DNA of 64,000 nucleotides from Clostridium beijerinckii (GTDB lineage: Bacteria; Bacillota; Clostridia; Clostridiales; Clostridiaceae). The notes beneath the pieces are model-generated. The model did no database searches. It was not told the origin of the DNA and saw only the letters and a list, made by a program, of their open reading frames with translations. Where the stretch lies: NCBI RefSeq assembly GCF_036699995.1, contig NZ_CP144906.1, positions 4,227,001 through 4,291,000 of the forward strand. Direction: 5' to 3'. Each line of letters starts with the position of its first letter. Position 1 is the first letter of the stretch. A program made the position numbers and the translations under genes. Shown piece after piece: positions 9,828 to 20,175 of the stretch.

Positions 9828-11891
9828 TTATAAGTTAACAATTTCAGATATATCTAATATTAAGCTTATAGTTGCATCTCCTAGTAATGAACAACCACTT
9901 ATTGCTTTAACCTTTTTTATATATTCTGGAAGTGCCTTAATAACAACTTGTTGCTCTCCAATAAGTTCATCTGCGAAAATACATTTTGCTTTACCTTGAT
10001 CTTCAACCATAATTACAATACCATCTTCTATATTTACTACATTAGTTTTTATATTATAGAACTCATGAAGCTTTAGTATAGAATAACATTCTCCTCTTAT
10101 TAATATCATTTCATTATTATCTATATCTCTTATAATATCTTCCTTTTTGATAATAAATGATTGCCTTATTGAAGTAACAGGAATAGTAAAAGCTGATTTT
10201 CCTACCTTTATTGTCATACCATCAATGATCGCAAGAGTTAATGGAATTTTTATAGAAGTTGTTGTTTCTTCACCAGGTATACTATCAACTGTTACAATCC
10301 CCCTAATTTTTTCAATCTCCTTTGTAACCACATCCATTCCAACTCCACGTCCTGAGAATTCTGTAACGTTTTCCTTAGTTGAAAATCCAGGTAGAAAAAT
10401 CATTGAATATATATCTCTATCAGTCAAATCGTTTTCCTTTACTTTTAGTAGTCCATTATCTTTTGCCTTTTTTAATATCTTATCTTTATTAAGGCCTTTA
10501 CCATTATCTTTTATGATAATCCAAACTTCTCCACCAGTGTTTTTAGCCTCAATAGTTATTTTTCCAATTGAAGGTTTCCCATTTGCTAGCCTCTCTTCTT
10601 TGGTTTCTATTCCATGGTCCATTGAATTTCTTACTATATGCATTAATGGATCACCTATATGTTCAATTATATTTTTATCTACTTCTGTCTCTTGTCCTAT
10701 TATTTCAAGCTCCACTTCCTTATTCAACTTTTTACACATATCCCTAACTATTCTATTCATTTTGGTTAATGTAGGAGCAAGTGACACCATTCTTATTGAC
10801 ATAACAACATCTTGAAGATCAGAAAGTCTTTTTCTATGCTGCCTCGCTGCCTTATTAAAACTATCCAATTGCAATTCAGATATTTCTGGATTCTTAGTTA
10901 CCATTGCTTCTGAAATAACTAACTCCCCCACTAAATCCATTAATTTGTCTAATTTTTTCACATCTACGCTAATTAAACTTTGTTTATACGATAAGCTTTT
11001 AGAAGCCACTTTCTCACTGCCATTTGTATCATTAACTATATTATTAATTGATTTGATAATATCTTCTTGTGGCTTTTCATTCTTTTCACTAAATTGCTCA
11101 CTGAATTCAATTTCGCTATAAAATTTATTTATATCAACATTATTCAAAAAAGCATTTTCCATCAAAAGTGTTCTAATATCCTCAATACTTTGATTTGTCT
11201 TGAAAAATATTTTAAATCCCTGCTTCTTTATAATTTCACACGTATCATTATTTTCAATAATATCCTCAGGATAATAATATGAAACTTCAGAAATTTCTTT
11301 AAGCTGATGCACAACAGTAAAGCATCTTATATTCTCCATATCACATTCTTCATCAAAAAATAAAGTAGCACTAAATAAATTAAGGTTCGAATTTACCCTA
11401 TCAGTGCTTAAGTAATATTTTTGTTCCACATCTTCCTCACTTACTAATTCATCAGACCCGCCATTTCCTGAATCTTCTGAATTTTCATCGCATGTTTTAA
11501 GGAGTTTTAAAAACCCCTTAACTTTTTCTATAAATAAAGTAAAATCTCCATCTGCTTCTTTATCATTATTTATTTTTTCTGTTTCTATTTTTATTAAATC
11601 GCTTCCTTCTAAAACTAAATCTGTAAGCTTTGAATAATCTATTTTCTCAGGCTTTGATTCTCTAATAAAATAGAATAAATCTTCTATAGTATGAGAAAGA
11701 TTAGAAATGTTATCAAACATCATCATCCCAGAAGAACCTTTGATTGTGTGCATTATTCTAAATATTTCGTTTATAGCTTCTGTTTCTAGTCTCTCATTCT
11801 TTTCACTGTCAATAATGAGTTGCTGAAGTTGTTCTATCATATCCAACGTTTCAAATATAAACATTTCTAGCATCGGTTCTCTAGTATCCAT
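9828..11891 (-). CDS. cheA: CheA chemotaxis histidine kinase
   Basis: The 687-residue kinase has CheA architecture. The P1 HPt domain carries the phosphorylated His in IMHTIKGSSGMM (about residue 48). A variable P2-like region (about 160-270) follows, then the P3 dimerisation helices, the P4 ATPase domain (HIVRNSMDHGIE and GRGVGMDVV) and a C-terminal P5 CheW-like domain. P2 is not recognisable as a standard CheY-binding fold. It is preceded by cheY (24-base gap) and followed by cheW. No cheR, cheB, cheC or cheD lies nearby, which suggests an alternative chemosensory pathway rather than the flagellar one. Confidence 0.92.
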   Translation of the reverse strand: MDTREPMLEMFIFETLDMIEQLQQLIIDSEKNERLETEAINEIFRIMHTIKGSSGMMMFDNISNLSHTIEDLFYFIRESKPEKIDYSKLTDLVLEGSDLIKIETEKINNDKEADGDFTLFIEKVKGFLKLLKTCDENSEDSGNGGSDELVSEEDVEQKYYLSTDRVNSNLNLFSATLFFDEECDMENIRCFTVVHQLKEISEVSYYYPEDIIENNDTCEIIKKQGFKIFFKTNQSIEDIRTLLMENAFLNNVDINKFYSEIEFSEQFSEKNEKPQEDIIKSINNIVNDTNGSEKVASKSLSYKQSLISVDVKKLDKLMDLVGELVISEAMVTKNPEISELQLDSFNKAARQHRKRLSDLQDVVMSIRMVSLAPTLTKMNRIVRDMCKKLNKEVELEIIGQETEVDKNIIEHIGDPLMHIVRNSMDHGIETKEERLANGKPSIGKITIEAKNTGGEVWIIIKDNGKGLNKDKILKKAKDNGLLKVKENDLTDRDIYSMIFLPGFSTKENVTEFSGRGVGMDVVTKEIEKIRGIVTVDSIPGEETTTSIKIPLTLAIIDGMTIKVGKSAFTIPVTSIRQSFIIKKEDIIRDIDNNEMILIRGECYSILKLHEFYNIKTNVVNIEDGIVIMVEDQGKAKCIFADELIGEQQVVIKALPEYIKKVKAISGCSLLGDATISLILDISEIVNL

Positions 11892-11915
11892 GCTTGTCCT
11901 CCTTAGTAAACACTT

Positions 11916-12269
11916 TTAAAACTTGCTTAATGCTTTAACAAGATAATCTTCTTTAAATGGTTTTACTACGAAACCTTTAGCACCTTGAATTACAGCTTCC
12001 CTAATTTTTGTTTCTTGCCCCATAGCACTTAACATAATTACTTTAGCCTTTGAATCAAATTTCATTATTTCAGTTAATGCCTCAATGCCATCCATATCAG
12101 GCATCGTAATATCCATTGTTACAATTTCAGGGTTTAGCATTTTATACATTTCAACAGCTTTACGGCCATTTTCTGCTTCCCCAACAACTTCATAACCATT
12201 TTTTTCAAGCATTGTTTTTAAAGATAACCTCATAAATGCAGCATCATCAACTACAAGTATTCTTTTCAT
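11916..12269 (-). CDS. cheY: CheY-type response regulator
   Basis: The 117-residue single REC domain has D8/D9, phospho-acceptor D53 in VTMDITMP, and T/S and K residues in LSAMG and VVKPF. The GGGAGGG ribosome binding site is well placed. It is the first gene of the chemosensory operon. The region upstream is occupied within about 25-170 bases by an insertion sequence, so its native promoter may be altered. Confidence 0.88.
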   Translation of the reverse strand: MKRILVVDDAAFMRLSLKTMLEKNGYEVVGEAENGRKAVEMYKMLNPEIVTMDITMPDMDGIEALTEIMKFDSKAKVIMLSAMGQETKIREAVIQGAKGFVVKPFKEDYLVKALSKF

Positions 12270-12443
12270 AAATAATACCCTCCCGTTTCATCAGGTACTG
12301 TCAAAGTTTTTTATCTAACTAAGGCAGCAACCCTTTAATTTTTCTTATTTTTTATATAAATAACTTGCCACCCCCAAAAAGTTAAGATATTTTATACTTG
12401 CAAAACAAAAACACTGAACTAAAAAAGGAGGCAAGCTATTACC

Positions 12444-13877
12444 ATGATTAATAAGTTTCTTCTTGAAACTGTAATTTATCTTATTGAAATTATAAAGTAT
12501 CTCATGACTTTGCTGGTTGGCAAAAACTTGCTTAAAAGCATTTCGGACGAACCTGTTAAGAAAGAATACCGAAAGCTTCAAGTAGATGATCAACCAATCT
12601 TTGATGTTCCCGAAAAACTTAACTATAAGCTTCTAATAGCTGAATATGAGTTTAAGCACGGCAAAGAATTTGCTCCTGTGAAACCTCGCAAAAACAAAGC
12701 GTTAGCTCCTAAGGATGTTATCTGTCCTAAGTGTGGTGCTCCACATACCTATCTTTACGATAATAACGGAGGCCGAGGACAATATCTTTGCAAAGTCTGT
12801 GATACCACATTCAATCCTAAAAATTACTATCAGAAATCCATAGTGTTAAGATGTCCTCACTGCAGTAAAACACTTGAAAGAATCAAGGCGCGTAAGGATT
12901 TCTACGTTTATAAGTGTAAGAATGATAATTGCTCTTTTTACCAAAATAATCTTAAATCAATGACAAAATCTGAAAAACAAGATTTTAAGAAGAATCCTGG
13001 TAAGTTCAAAGTTAGATACATATTTAGAGATTTCACTTTTGACTTTAAGCCACTTTCTAAAGAAAGTCCGGTAAAATCAAAGGTTTCTCTTCCAAACATT
13101 ATGATTTCTTCTTACACCTTAGGACTCATTCTAACTTACTACGTTAACTACGGTTTATCTTCCAGAAAGACAGCTGCATTGCTTAAAGATATTCATGATA
13201 TTAAAATATCTCATCAAGCAATTTTAAACTATGTTAATGCCGTTTCAATTGTAGTTAAGCCATTTATAGATAACTACGATTATAAACTTTCTGACTCTTT
13301 CTGCGGCGATGAAACCTACATAAAAGTTAACGGTAAGTGGAACTATATTTTCTTCTTTTTTGATGCTGTTAAAAAGATTATTCTATCTTACAGAGTATCA
13401 CCACATAGAGATACCGAAACGGCTGTAAAAGCCATCGATGATGTTCTAAGTAAGTTAAAAGAAATACCTGAAGATCTTAATCTTATAACTGATGGTAACC
13501 CTATATATCTTCTTGCACAGCACTTCTTTGCAAGCCATAGTATAAAATTCGATGTTACTCAAGTTATAGGCTTAACCAATAAAGATGAAGTTTCAAAAGA
13601 ATATAGGCCATTGAAGCAAATTATTGAACGTCTTAACCGAACCTTTAAAGGCAATTATAGAGCTACTACTGGCTTCGGAAGTCCTAACGGGTCGGTTGCA
13701 TTTGTAACTATGTTTGTGGCATACTTTAACTTTCTAAGACCACATTCTGCCCTTGAAGGCAAAACTCCTGTAATCCTTGAAGAGTTAGAGTCAATGTCCA
13801 ACATGCCTACTAGATGGTGCAAATTTATTGAACTATCTCAAGACTTTGTTCTAAATAACTGTACAATAACTGCCTAA
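12444..13877 (+). CDS. DDE-type IS transposase with N-terminal zinc-finger region
   Basis: The 477-residue transposase has two CxxC...CxxC zinc-binding motifs (CPKCG...CKVC near residues 93-117 and CPHC...C near 138-160). The RNase H-like catalytic core has D in FCGDETY, D in LITDGNP and E in IIERLNRTFK, followed by the FNFLRPHSAL motif of integrase-like transposases. It resembles IS6/ISNCY-type DDE enzymes; I cannot assign an IS family with certainty. The gene appears intact and has an AAGGAGG site upstream. Confidence 0.85.
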   Translation: MINKFLLETVIYLIEIIKYLMTLLVGKNLLKSISDEPVKKEYRKLQVDDQPIFDVPEKLNYKLLIAEYEFKHGKEFAPVKPRKNKALAPKDVICPKCGAPHTYLYDNNGGRGQYLCKVCDTTFNPKNYYQKSIVLRCPHCSKTLERIKARKDFYVYKCKNDNCSFYQNNLKSMTKSEKQDFKKNPGKFKVRYIFRDFTFDFKPLSKESPVKSKVSLPNIMISSYTLGLILTYYVNYGLSSRKTAALLKDIHDIKISHQAILNYVNAVSIVVKPFIDNYDYKLSDSFCGDETYIKVNGKWNYIFFFFDAVKKIILSYRVSPHRDTETAVKAIDDVLSKLKEIPEDLNLITDGNPIYLLAQHFFASHSIKFDVTQVIGLTNKDEVSKEYRPLKQIIERLNRTFKGNYRATTGFGSPNGSVAFVTMFVAYFNFLRPHSALEGKTPVILEELESMSNMPTRWCKFIELSQDFVLNNCTITA

Positions 13878-13903
13878 TGATCTAAAGCAGTTGGTGAAAC
13901 GCA

Positions 13904-14029
13904 CCCTTGACACGCCCACAAAGATAAATGGTAAAATATCTCAATAGGCGGGTCTATTAGTCATGTTCAAAATTATCATTCACCCGTCCTTAACTGCCTA
14001 AGACCATTTATCTTTAGGTGTGTCAAGGG
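13904..14029. repeat. Inverted repeat pair flanking about 70 bases, downstream of the transposase
   Basis: Arms 13904-13932 and 14003-14029 are complementary with few mismatches (CCCTTGACAC followed, after a short variable stretch, by AAAGATAAATGGT). They could be the right IS terminus with a sub-terminal repeat, or a terminator-like barrier of the element. Confidence 0.7.
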
Positions 14030-14032
14030 CAA

Positions 14033-14653
14033 CTAGCAAACATAATTTAACATTAAATGGTAGTTGGATTGATTTTTCATATATTTTTTACACTACCTTT
14101 CATCATAACTTTATTAAGATAATAATATTTCAATCTATATTACTACATAATCCTTCCAATCTATTTAAATAATAGCCCTTTATAAATTATATTAAAAATA
14201 ATTGCAAGCATATTTTATTTGCAAACGTTTATAGGTGAAATACTTGCATAAATTGGTTGTATTATGTAAACAACTATCTGATTATAATTTAAATGATTTA
14301 TCTTTAAAAGTCAATGCTTGTATTATTCTGTCTGTTTGTTCTAAAAATTAAGTATATTTGTATATTCTTACTATACCTATGTTTCATATTTACAATATTT
14401 TTTTAGCATAATATTACTTTTTATCAAATTAAACATAAAGTGTGAAATAAGCCAGTATAAATAATAAAACAACTATCCAATTGCTCTCTAATTGGATAGT
14501 TGTTTATATTAGTCTTATAACTCTCAACTAATTTTACTTATATTTTAATTCTAAATAAATTTATATACATTGAAAAATATATAATTTATATTAGCACTGC
14601 TAAAATTACTAGTGACACGATTTCAACATCTTATTCAATTAGTAATTATCCTG
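14033..14653. other. AT-rich non-coding stretch
   Basis: About 620 bases without a supported gene. Apart from the hairpin at 14468-14504 I see nothing definite in it. Confidence 0.5.
14468..14504 (-). terminator. Perfect 15-bp hairpin, probable terminator of the HAD phosphatase gene
   Basis: AACAACTATCCAATT and its exact complement surround a 7-base loop. On the minus strand a T-rich run follows, about 150 bases beyond the stop of the HAD gene. Confidence 0.7.
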
Positions 14654-15439
14654 CTATATTAATTTAAACTGTTTTAATCCTTTATAAATACCATCATTCT
14701 CAATATTATCTGTTTTATATTTTACAATATCAAGAATCTCAGGACTACTGTTTCCCATTGCAACTCCATATTTAACATATTTCAACATATCTATATCATT
14801 TAAACTATCACCAAATGCATATGTATTTTCAATATTAATTTCTAAACGCTTTATAATCTCCTCTATTCCCTTTACCTTAGAAAATCCTTTTGGTACTAAT
14901 TCAATAAATTCTGAACTATGGCATATGCAGTCAAAATCCTTTTCTATTATTGAATATGCTTCTTTAAAATTACTATTCTCATATGTTCTACATGTAATTT
15001 TATTGAAACTATGTTCATTTCCTGTTATTGGCTTTATTTTTTCCCTATATTTATTTTTAAACATCATTATTGAAGATCTTTTATCATCTATAAATTCATC
15101 TTCATCCATATATAAATAATCTTGCCCTTCTAGAATACAAAATACTTTATTATTTTTTAAAACACTTATTGCATTATCAGCTATTTGCTTTTCCAAATCT
15201 ATGTTATAAACTACGTTTCCATCATATTCTACATAACAACCACAAGATGCGAGTATTCCATCAAACCCAATATCAATTAGATCTTGTGAAATCATTGCTC
15301 TTGCCCTTCCAGTTGATATAAAAGCAAGATGACCATTCTCCCTTAACTGCCTAATACCTTCTATTGCGCTCTTTGGAACACCAACTTCACGATTATATAG
15401 TGTTCCATCTATATCGAAAAAAACTGCCTTCTTTTCCAT
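14654..15439 (-). CDS. Cof-type HAD-superfamily phosphatase
   Basis: The 261-residue HAD hydrolase has motif I FFDIDGTLYN with the nucleophile and acid Asp pair, motif II ISTGRA and motif IV FGDSLNDIDMLK, and a large type IIB cap between. Such enzymes dephosphorylate sugar phosphates, FMN or PLP; the substrate cannot be read from sequence. An upstream in-frame start at 15460 is possible. The ATG at 15439 is preferred because AAGGAGGT lies directly before it. It stands alone, divergent from the GH3 gene. Confidence 0.88.
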   Translation of the reverse strand: MEKKAVFFDIDGTLYNREVGVPKSAIEGIRQLRENGHLAFISTGRARAMISQDLIDIGFDGILASCGCYVEYDGNVVYNIDLEKQIADNAISVLKNNKVFCILEGQDYLYMDEDEFIDDKRSSIMMFKNKYREKIKPITGNEHSFNKITCRTYENSNFKEAYSIIEKDFDCICHSSEFIELVPKGFSKVKGIEEIIKRLEINIENTYAFGDSLNDIDMLKYVKYGVAMGNSSPEILDIVKYKTDNIENDGIYKGLKQFKLI

Positions 15440-15627
15440 TCTTACCTCCTTAAAAAACAATTACATTCACAACTATATCATACATTAATAACAAAAGAAG
15501 TAAAAGGTAATATATATTATTTACTTTAAATATATAATAATGAGAGCTAAATTTTCCTTAAAATATGTTGCAATTTAATTTCAAATGTATAAATTAATAC
15601 TATTAAGAAAGATAAGGTGGTATCTGA

Positions 15628-17892
15628 GTGGATATAAAGAAATTAATAAATGAAATGACCTTAGAAGAAAAAGCATCTCTCTGTTCCGGAAAAAACCTTT
15701 GGGAAACTAAAGAAATTGGAAGATTCGGAATTCCTTCAATAACTTTTGCGAATGGTCCCTATGGATTATCAAAAAAAAACTGTGATTCTTATGATCCTGT
15801 TCCAGCTACATGTTTTCCTACGCCTACTGCCTTGGCCGCAACTTGGGATGTTAATCTTGCTTATTCTGTCGGAAAAGCTATTGGTGAAGAATGCTTAGCT
15901 GAAAATGTTAATATTCTCTTTGGTCCTGCTGTAAATATTCAACGTTCTCCATTAAGTGGAAGAAATTTTCAATATTTTTCAGAAGATCCAGTTCTAAGTG
16001 GTGAAATGGGTGCAGCTTTTATAAATGGAATCCAAAGTGAAGGTATCGGAGCATGTGTTAAATATTACATTGGAAATAACCAGGAATCACATAGACAAAA
16101 TATTAATAACATAATTGATGAACAAACTTTAAATGAAATTTATTTATCAAACTTTGAACGGGTAATAAAAAATTCTAATCCCTTCGCTGTAATGGTTGCT
16201 TACAATAAAATAAATGGAATACCTTGTACCGAAAATGACTATTTGTTAATTGATATTTTAAGAAATAAATGGAATTTTAACGGATTAGTTTTATCAGACT
16301 TATATGCAGTAAATTCAATAATAAATTCATTACAGGCTGGATTAGACTTAGAATTTCCAAACTCACCTAATAATACAAAACAAATTATAGAAGCTGTACT
16401 TAGTGGCACTTTAGATTCATCAATCCTTGATAATGCTATTGAAGATATATTAAATACTATATCTAAAGTTATTAAACCTGTGAAAGAATGTGAATGCAAT
16501 ATTTATGACAAAGAAAAACATAATGATTTAGCAAGAGAAGTTGCTGAAGATAGCATTGTCCTTTTGAAAAATAAACGTAATCTTTTACCTTAAAAAAAAG
16601 ATAGGTTAAAAAATAGGAAATTAGCTATAATTGGAGAATATGCAAAAGAAACAAGATGTCAGGGTGATGGTAATTCTAATGTCATACCTATAATGTCTGA
16701 AAATGCCTATGATGAGATAATAAAACTCGTCGGAAGTTCAGTCAAAATATATTATGAAAAAGGTTATAATATCTCTAAAAATTCAGAAGATGATAATAAT
16801 ACACTTCTTGCAGAGGCAAGAAAAACTGCACGTACCGCAGATATAGTTATATTATTTGTAGGAACTCCAGAATATTATGATAAAGAATATACTGACAAGG
16901 TAAATCTAGATCTCCCCACTGATCAAGTGAAATTAATTAAGGAAATAGGTAAAGTCCAGAAAAATTTAATTGTAGTACTTAGCAATGGATCTCCAGTTAC
17001 TATATCATCTTGGGCCAAATATGCTGATTCTATTTTAGAAACATGGCTTCCAGGACAAGCAAGTGGAGGTGCTCTTGCAGAAATCCTATTTGGCATCGCT
17101 AATCCATCTGGTAAATTACCAACTACTTTCCCTATACAATTGTCAGACACTCCAACATATTTAGATTATATAGATTCCGAAAATAATTTACAGTATAAAG
17201 AAGGGCTTTTTGTAGGCTATAGATATTATGATAAAAAAAATATGAATGTTGAATTTCCTTTTGGATTCGGATTGTCCTATACTACTTTTAAATATAGCAG
17301 CTTAACTCTTGATAAAGATATATTAACTGATAATGATACATTAGAAATTAAACTTAAAGTAAAAAATACTGGAAAATATTTTGGTAAAGAAATTGTGCAG
17401 TTATATATAAAAAATGCTGATAGTAACATTTTAAGACCTGAAAAAGAATTAAAAGCCTTTACAAAAGTATCTCTTTTTCCAGATGAAGAAAAACAGGTGA
17501 GTTTTTTAATTGATACAAAAGATTTTTCTCACTATGATATAAACACAAATAACTGGGTAATTGAAAGCGGTCCTTATGAAATTTTAATTGGTAAATCTTC
17601 TAGAGATATTCCTTTATCTAAAAACATTTATGTTCAGTCACCATATCTACCTAAAACTAATTATACTAGAGATACACTCGCACAAGAGTTTCTCATTAAT
17701 CCAAAAACTAAGGCAATTGTAGAACCTTTATTAAGCAGCGCCGCTCAATCAATAACTTCTGATACAAATGCGCAAGAAAAACTTATAAATTACTTTAAAA
17801 ACATTCCTATAGGAAGATTCACTACATTAAGTAATGGAACATTCACCGAAAAAATGCTGAATGATCTTTTATATTCTGCAAATGAAGCTTAA
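15628..17892 (+). pseudogene. GH3 family beta-glucosidase interrupted by one in-frame stop codon
   Basis: Two open pieces in the same frame (15628-16593 and 16693-17892) together make a full-length GH3 enzyme of about 754 residues. They comprise the N-terminal TIM barrel with the nucleophile-region motif LVLSDLYA, the alpha/beta sandwich domain and a C-terminal fibronectin-III-like domain. A TAA at 16591-16593 falls where GH3 proteins read NLLPL, so a TTA leucine codon changed to TAA by one base is the simplest explanation. The downstream frame is kept, so this is not a frameshift. Start is GTG with AAGGTGG upstream. It has no signal peptide, so it would act on cytoplasmic beta-glucosides. 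It could be a true pseudogene, a sequencing error in an A-rich tract, or subject to readthrough. Confidence 0.88.
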
Positions 17893-17973
17893 TTATAGAA
17901 TATCTTCATTTATAATTCAAAATAAAATTACAACAATATATCTAAAAACTATATATTAGTGTATTCACATTAA

Positions 17974-18027
17974 AAAGAACATGTTTCATATAAGTATTTA
18001 TCAACTTAGTACCAAAACATGTTCTTT
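17974..18027. terminator. Bidirectional terminator hairpin
   Basis: Arms AAAGAACATGTTT and AAACATGTTCTTT (17974-17986 and 18015-18027) lie between the convergent GH3 and amidase genes, with A-rich and T-rich flanks. Confidence 0.8.
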
Positions 18028-18043
18028 ATTTTCATTATTATAT

Positions 18044-18808
18044 TTATATAACAGTTTTTATAGATTCAGCAATGTTTTCTGCTAATTTTTGCTGACTCAC
18101 TGGGTTCGAGCACCTTTTCGCCTCTTCCTCGTTAGTTATAAATCCTGCTTCCACAATTATTGATGGCATATTTGTGCTTTTTATAAATAGTCTACTATCC
18201 TTTGCACCTCTATCATTAAAATTAAAATTCTTAACAATATTTTTATCAATAACTGTTGCTACGTTCTTACTTATCGTTAACTTGTTAGGAGATACCCCAC
18301 CTTTAAAATTTTGACTTTGCTCTGCCGAACTATAATAAACTTCTACCCCTTTTGCGTCTGGAGCATCCTTTACAGCATTATGGTGTATACTTACAAATAA
18401 ACTTGCATTTGCTGCATTGGCAATTGTAATTCTATCTTTAAGACTCTGATTGGTCCCTATCGTTTGTACTTCTTTAGGATATCTAGTCATTACAACATTA
18501 TATCCTCTTTTCTCTAATTCCGTTTTTAACTTAGATGCAACCTGCATATTTAAATCTACTTCTTTATACGTTATGCCTTTAATTGTAGATACAGCTCCTA
18601 GATCACCACCGTAGTTATGACCTGGATCAACCACTATTGTCTTTTTCTTTTTATCAAGGTTAGCTATAGCGGTCATTGCCTGGTTGCTTAAAGTGCTTTG
18701 TGTTAATGTTGATGCTTGTACACGTATTGCCGGAGCCAAACTTGACACTATTGCAAAACCAAGTACGAAAGTAACTAATTTCACCTTAAAATTATCCAAC
18801 TTTCTCAT
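18044..18808 (-). CDS. Secreted N-acetylmuramoyl-L-alanine amidase (Amidase_3)
   Basis: The 254-residue protein begins with a lysine-rich N-terminus and hydrophobic segment (about residues 10-30) that looks like a signal peptide with cleavage near VQA. An Amidase_3 zinc hydrolase domain follows, with ligands in VVDPGHNYGG, the Glu in KEVDLNMQ, VSIHHNA and a catalytic Glu in IVEAGFITN. It cleaves the amide bond between MurNAc and the stem peptide in peptidoglycan. No cell-wall anchoring repeats are present, so it is probably released or a small autolysin/sporulation amidase of the CwlD/AmiC type. Confidence 0.88.
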   Translation of the reverse strand: MRKLDNFKVKLVTFVLGFAIVSSLAPAIRVQASTLTQSTLSNQAMTAIANLDKKKKTIVVDPGHNYGGDLGAVSTIKGITYKEVDLNMQVASKLKTELEKRGYNVVMTRYPKEVQTIGTNQSLKDRITIANAANASLFVSIHHNAVKDAPDAKGVEVYYSSAEQSQNFKGGVSPNKLTISKNVATVIDKNIVKNFNFNDRGAKDSRLFIKSTNMPSIIVEAGFITNEEEAKRCSNPVSQQKLAENIAESIKTVI

Positions 18809-18912
18809 CCCCCTCCATAGTAAATATTACCAGAATAGTTTACATAATTAAAGAATAATTTGAAAATTTTAGCTTTAATCTATTAGAAAGAAGACTAATG
18901 CATTCATATAGC

Positions 18913-19893
18913 TTATTGTTCAAAAGAACCAACAGTTGATGTAAACTCTTCTGAATTAAGCTTTTTTTGATAATAATTTGTTCCCCATACACCCACTAGA
19001 ATCATCACTGATCCTATCACATGGTATAATTGGAAGTTTTCATGTAATACGAGTACACCAGCTGCAATAGATACTATAGTTGATATATTGGCAAATACAG
19101 CTGATCTAGAAGCTTCCATTTTAGAAAGCGTATAATTAGCCAGAAAATATGCTACAACCGAAGATAATATTCCAAGATATAATATAGATACTATAAAGTT
19201 TATACTTCTTAATGGTATAAAATATTCTGATAAATTTCCATTTATCACGTGATTAGTAATTGAAACAATATTAAAAAATATAGCTCCAATAAGCATCATA
19301 AAGTATGTTACTTCAATCGCTGTAAATTGTTGTGATATTTTTCTTGCTATTATATTAAATAATGCAGCTGAAAACACAGCTCCTCCTAGAAGGATAATTC
19401 CTAATAGAGTACTCCCCCCTGAATCATTAGAATTTTCCATAAGAATTATCAGTATTACTCCAGATACCGAAAGTATTATGCTTACGATTTGCTTAACAGA
19501 TGGTTTTTCTTTTAATAGATACACAGCTAACACTGTTACAACTATTGGTATAAGAGCAATCATAAGTCCGCCTAAAGACGAAGATGTTTTCTTAATTCCA
19601 TAGGTTTCAAATATAAAGTAAACTATAGGCTCTATAACAGCCAAAATAATAAGCCATTTCATAGGCTTATTTTTATAATTTACCTTTATTACTTTTAAAA
19701 ATATCAAAATTGTCATTATTAGCAAAGCTGCTAAGAATCTAAACGAAAGTAATTCTATTGGCGTAGCTACACTTAATGCTTGCTTGGAAAACAAGAAGCT
19801 TAATCCAAAAATAAAATTAGTTATTATAGCAGTAAAGTATGGAATTATATGTGATTTATTTTTCATATTTATGTCATTTCCTTCCTTGTACAT
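18913..19893 (-). CDS. EamA/DMT-family transporter
   Basis: The 326-residue membrane protein has ten predicted hydrophobic helices arranged as two EamA repeats, as in RhaT/YdcZ-type drug/metabolite exporters. FLFSKQALSVATPIELLSFRF in the first repeat is typical. The substrate is unknown. The start is uncertain: the first ATG at 19893 lacks a clear ribosome binding site, and the ATG at 19866 has GGAAGG about 13 bases upstream. It is divergent from the activase-like operon. Confidence 0.82.
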   Translation of the reverse strand: MYKEGNDINMKNKSHIIPYFTAIITNFIFGLSFLFSKQALSVATPIELLSFRFLAALLIMTILIFLKVIKVNYKNKPMKWLIILAVIEPIVYFIFETYGIKKTSSSLGGLMIALIPIVVTVLAVYLLKEKPSVKQIVSIILSVSGVILIILMENSNDSGGSTLLGIILLGGAVFSAALFNIIARKISQQFTAIEVTYFMMLIGAIFFNIVSITNHVINGNLSEYFIPLRSINFIVSILYLGILSSVVAYFLANYTLSKMEASRSAVFANISTIVSIAAGVLVLHENFQLYHVIGSVMILVGVWGTNYYQKKLNSEEFTSTVGSFEQ

Positions 19894-20175
19894 AGATCTT
19901 AAAATATGAGCTTAAGAGGTCAAGAACTCAAAAGTTATTATAGATCCCTTAAATATATAAATTTCCAAGTAAGTATACTATAAAAAAATACCATCTACAA
20001 CAATTTATATAGATATATCTAAAAGCACTTTCTTGTTTTTAATATTAGATGAAATGGTATTTTAATAATTTAATGTAAAACTTTAAGGTAAAATATAAAT
20101 TAATCCAATTTTTATGAATAATTCTAGTAATTTTGAAAAAAATATAATAATGAGCATGAATTTTATAGGAGTGAA

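Larger units (their letters stand above)
12290..14032 (+). mobile_element. Insertion sequence with DDE transposase (ends approximate)
   Basis: The element carries one transposase gene. The ends are not certain. The left flank (about 12293-12325: ACTGTCAAAG then AAGGCAG) and the reverse complement of the right flank (about 13990-14030: TTGACAC then TTAGGCAG) share short motifs in the same order, which could be imperfect terminal inverted repeats. No clear target-site duplication was seen. The element lies immediately 5' of cheY. Confidence 0.5.

Noticed and set aside
10147..10815. 222-residue plus-strand open frame inside cheA
   Set aside because: Antisense shadow of a clearly conserved CheA domain; no ribosome binding site and biased hydrophobic composition typical of complementary-strand reading.
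12345..12593. 82-residue minus-strand frame at the IS left end
   Set aside because: Overlaps the transposase start; low complexity, no ribosome binding site.
19983..20056. Inverted repeat AAAATACCAT ... ATGGTATTTT in the divergent gap
   Set aside because: Only a 10-bp stem around a loop of about 50 bases, between divergent starts where a terminator is not expected; could be chance in AT-rich DNA.
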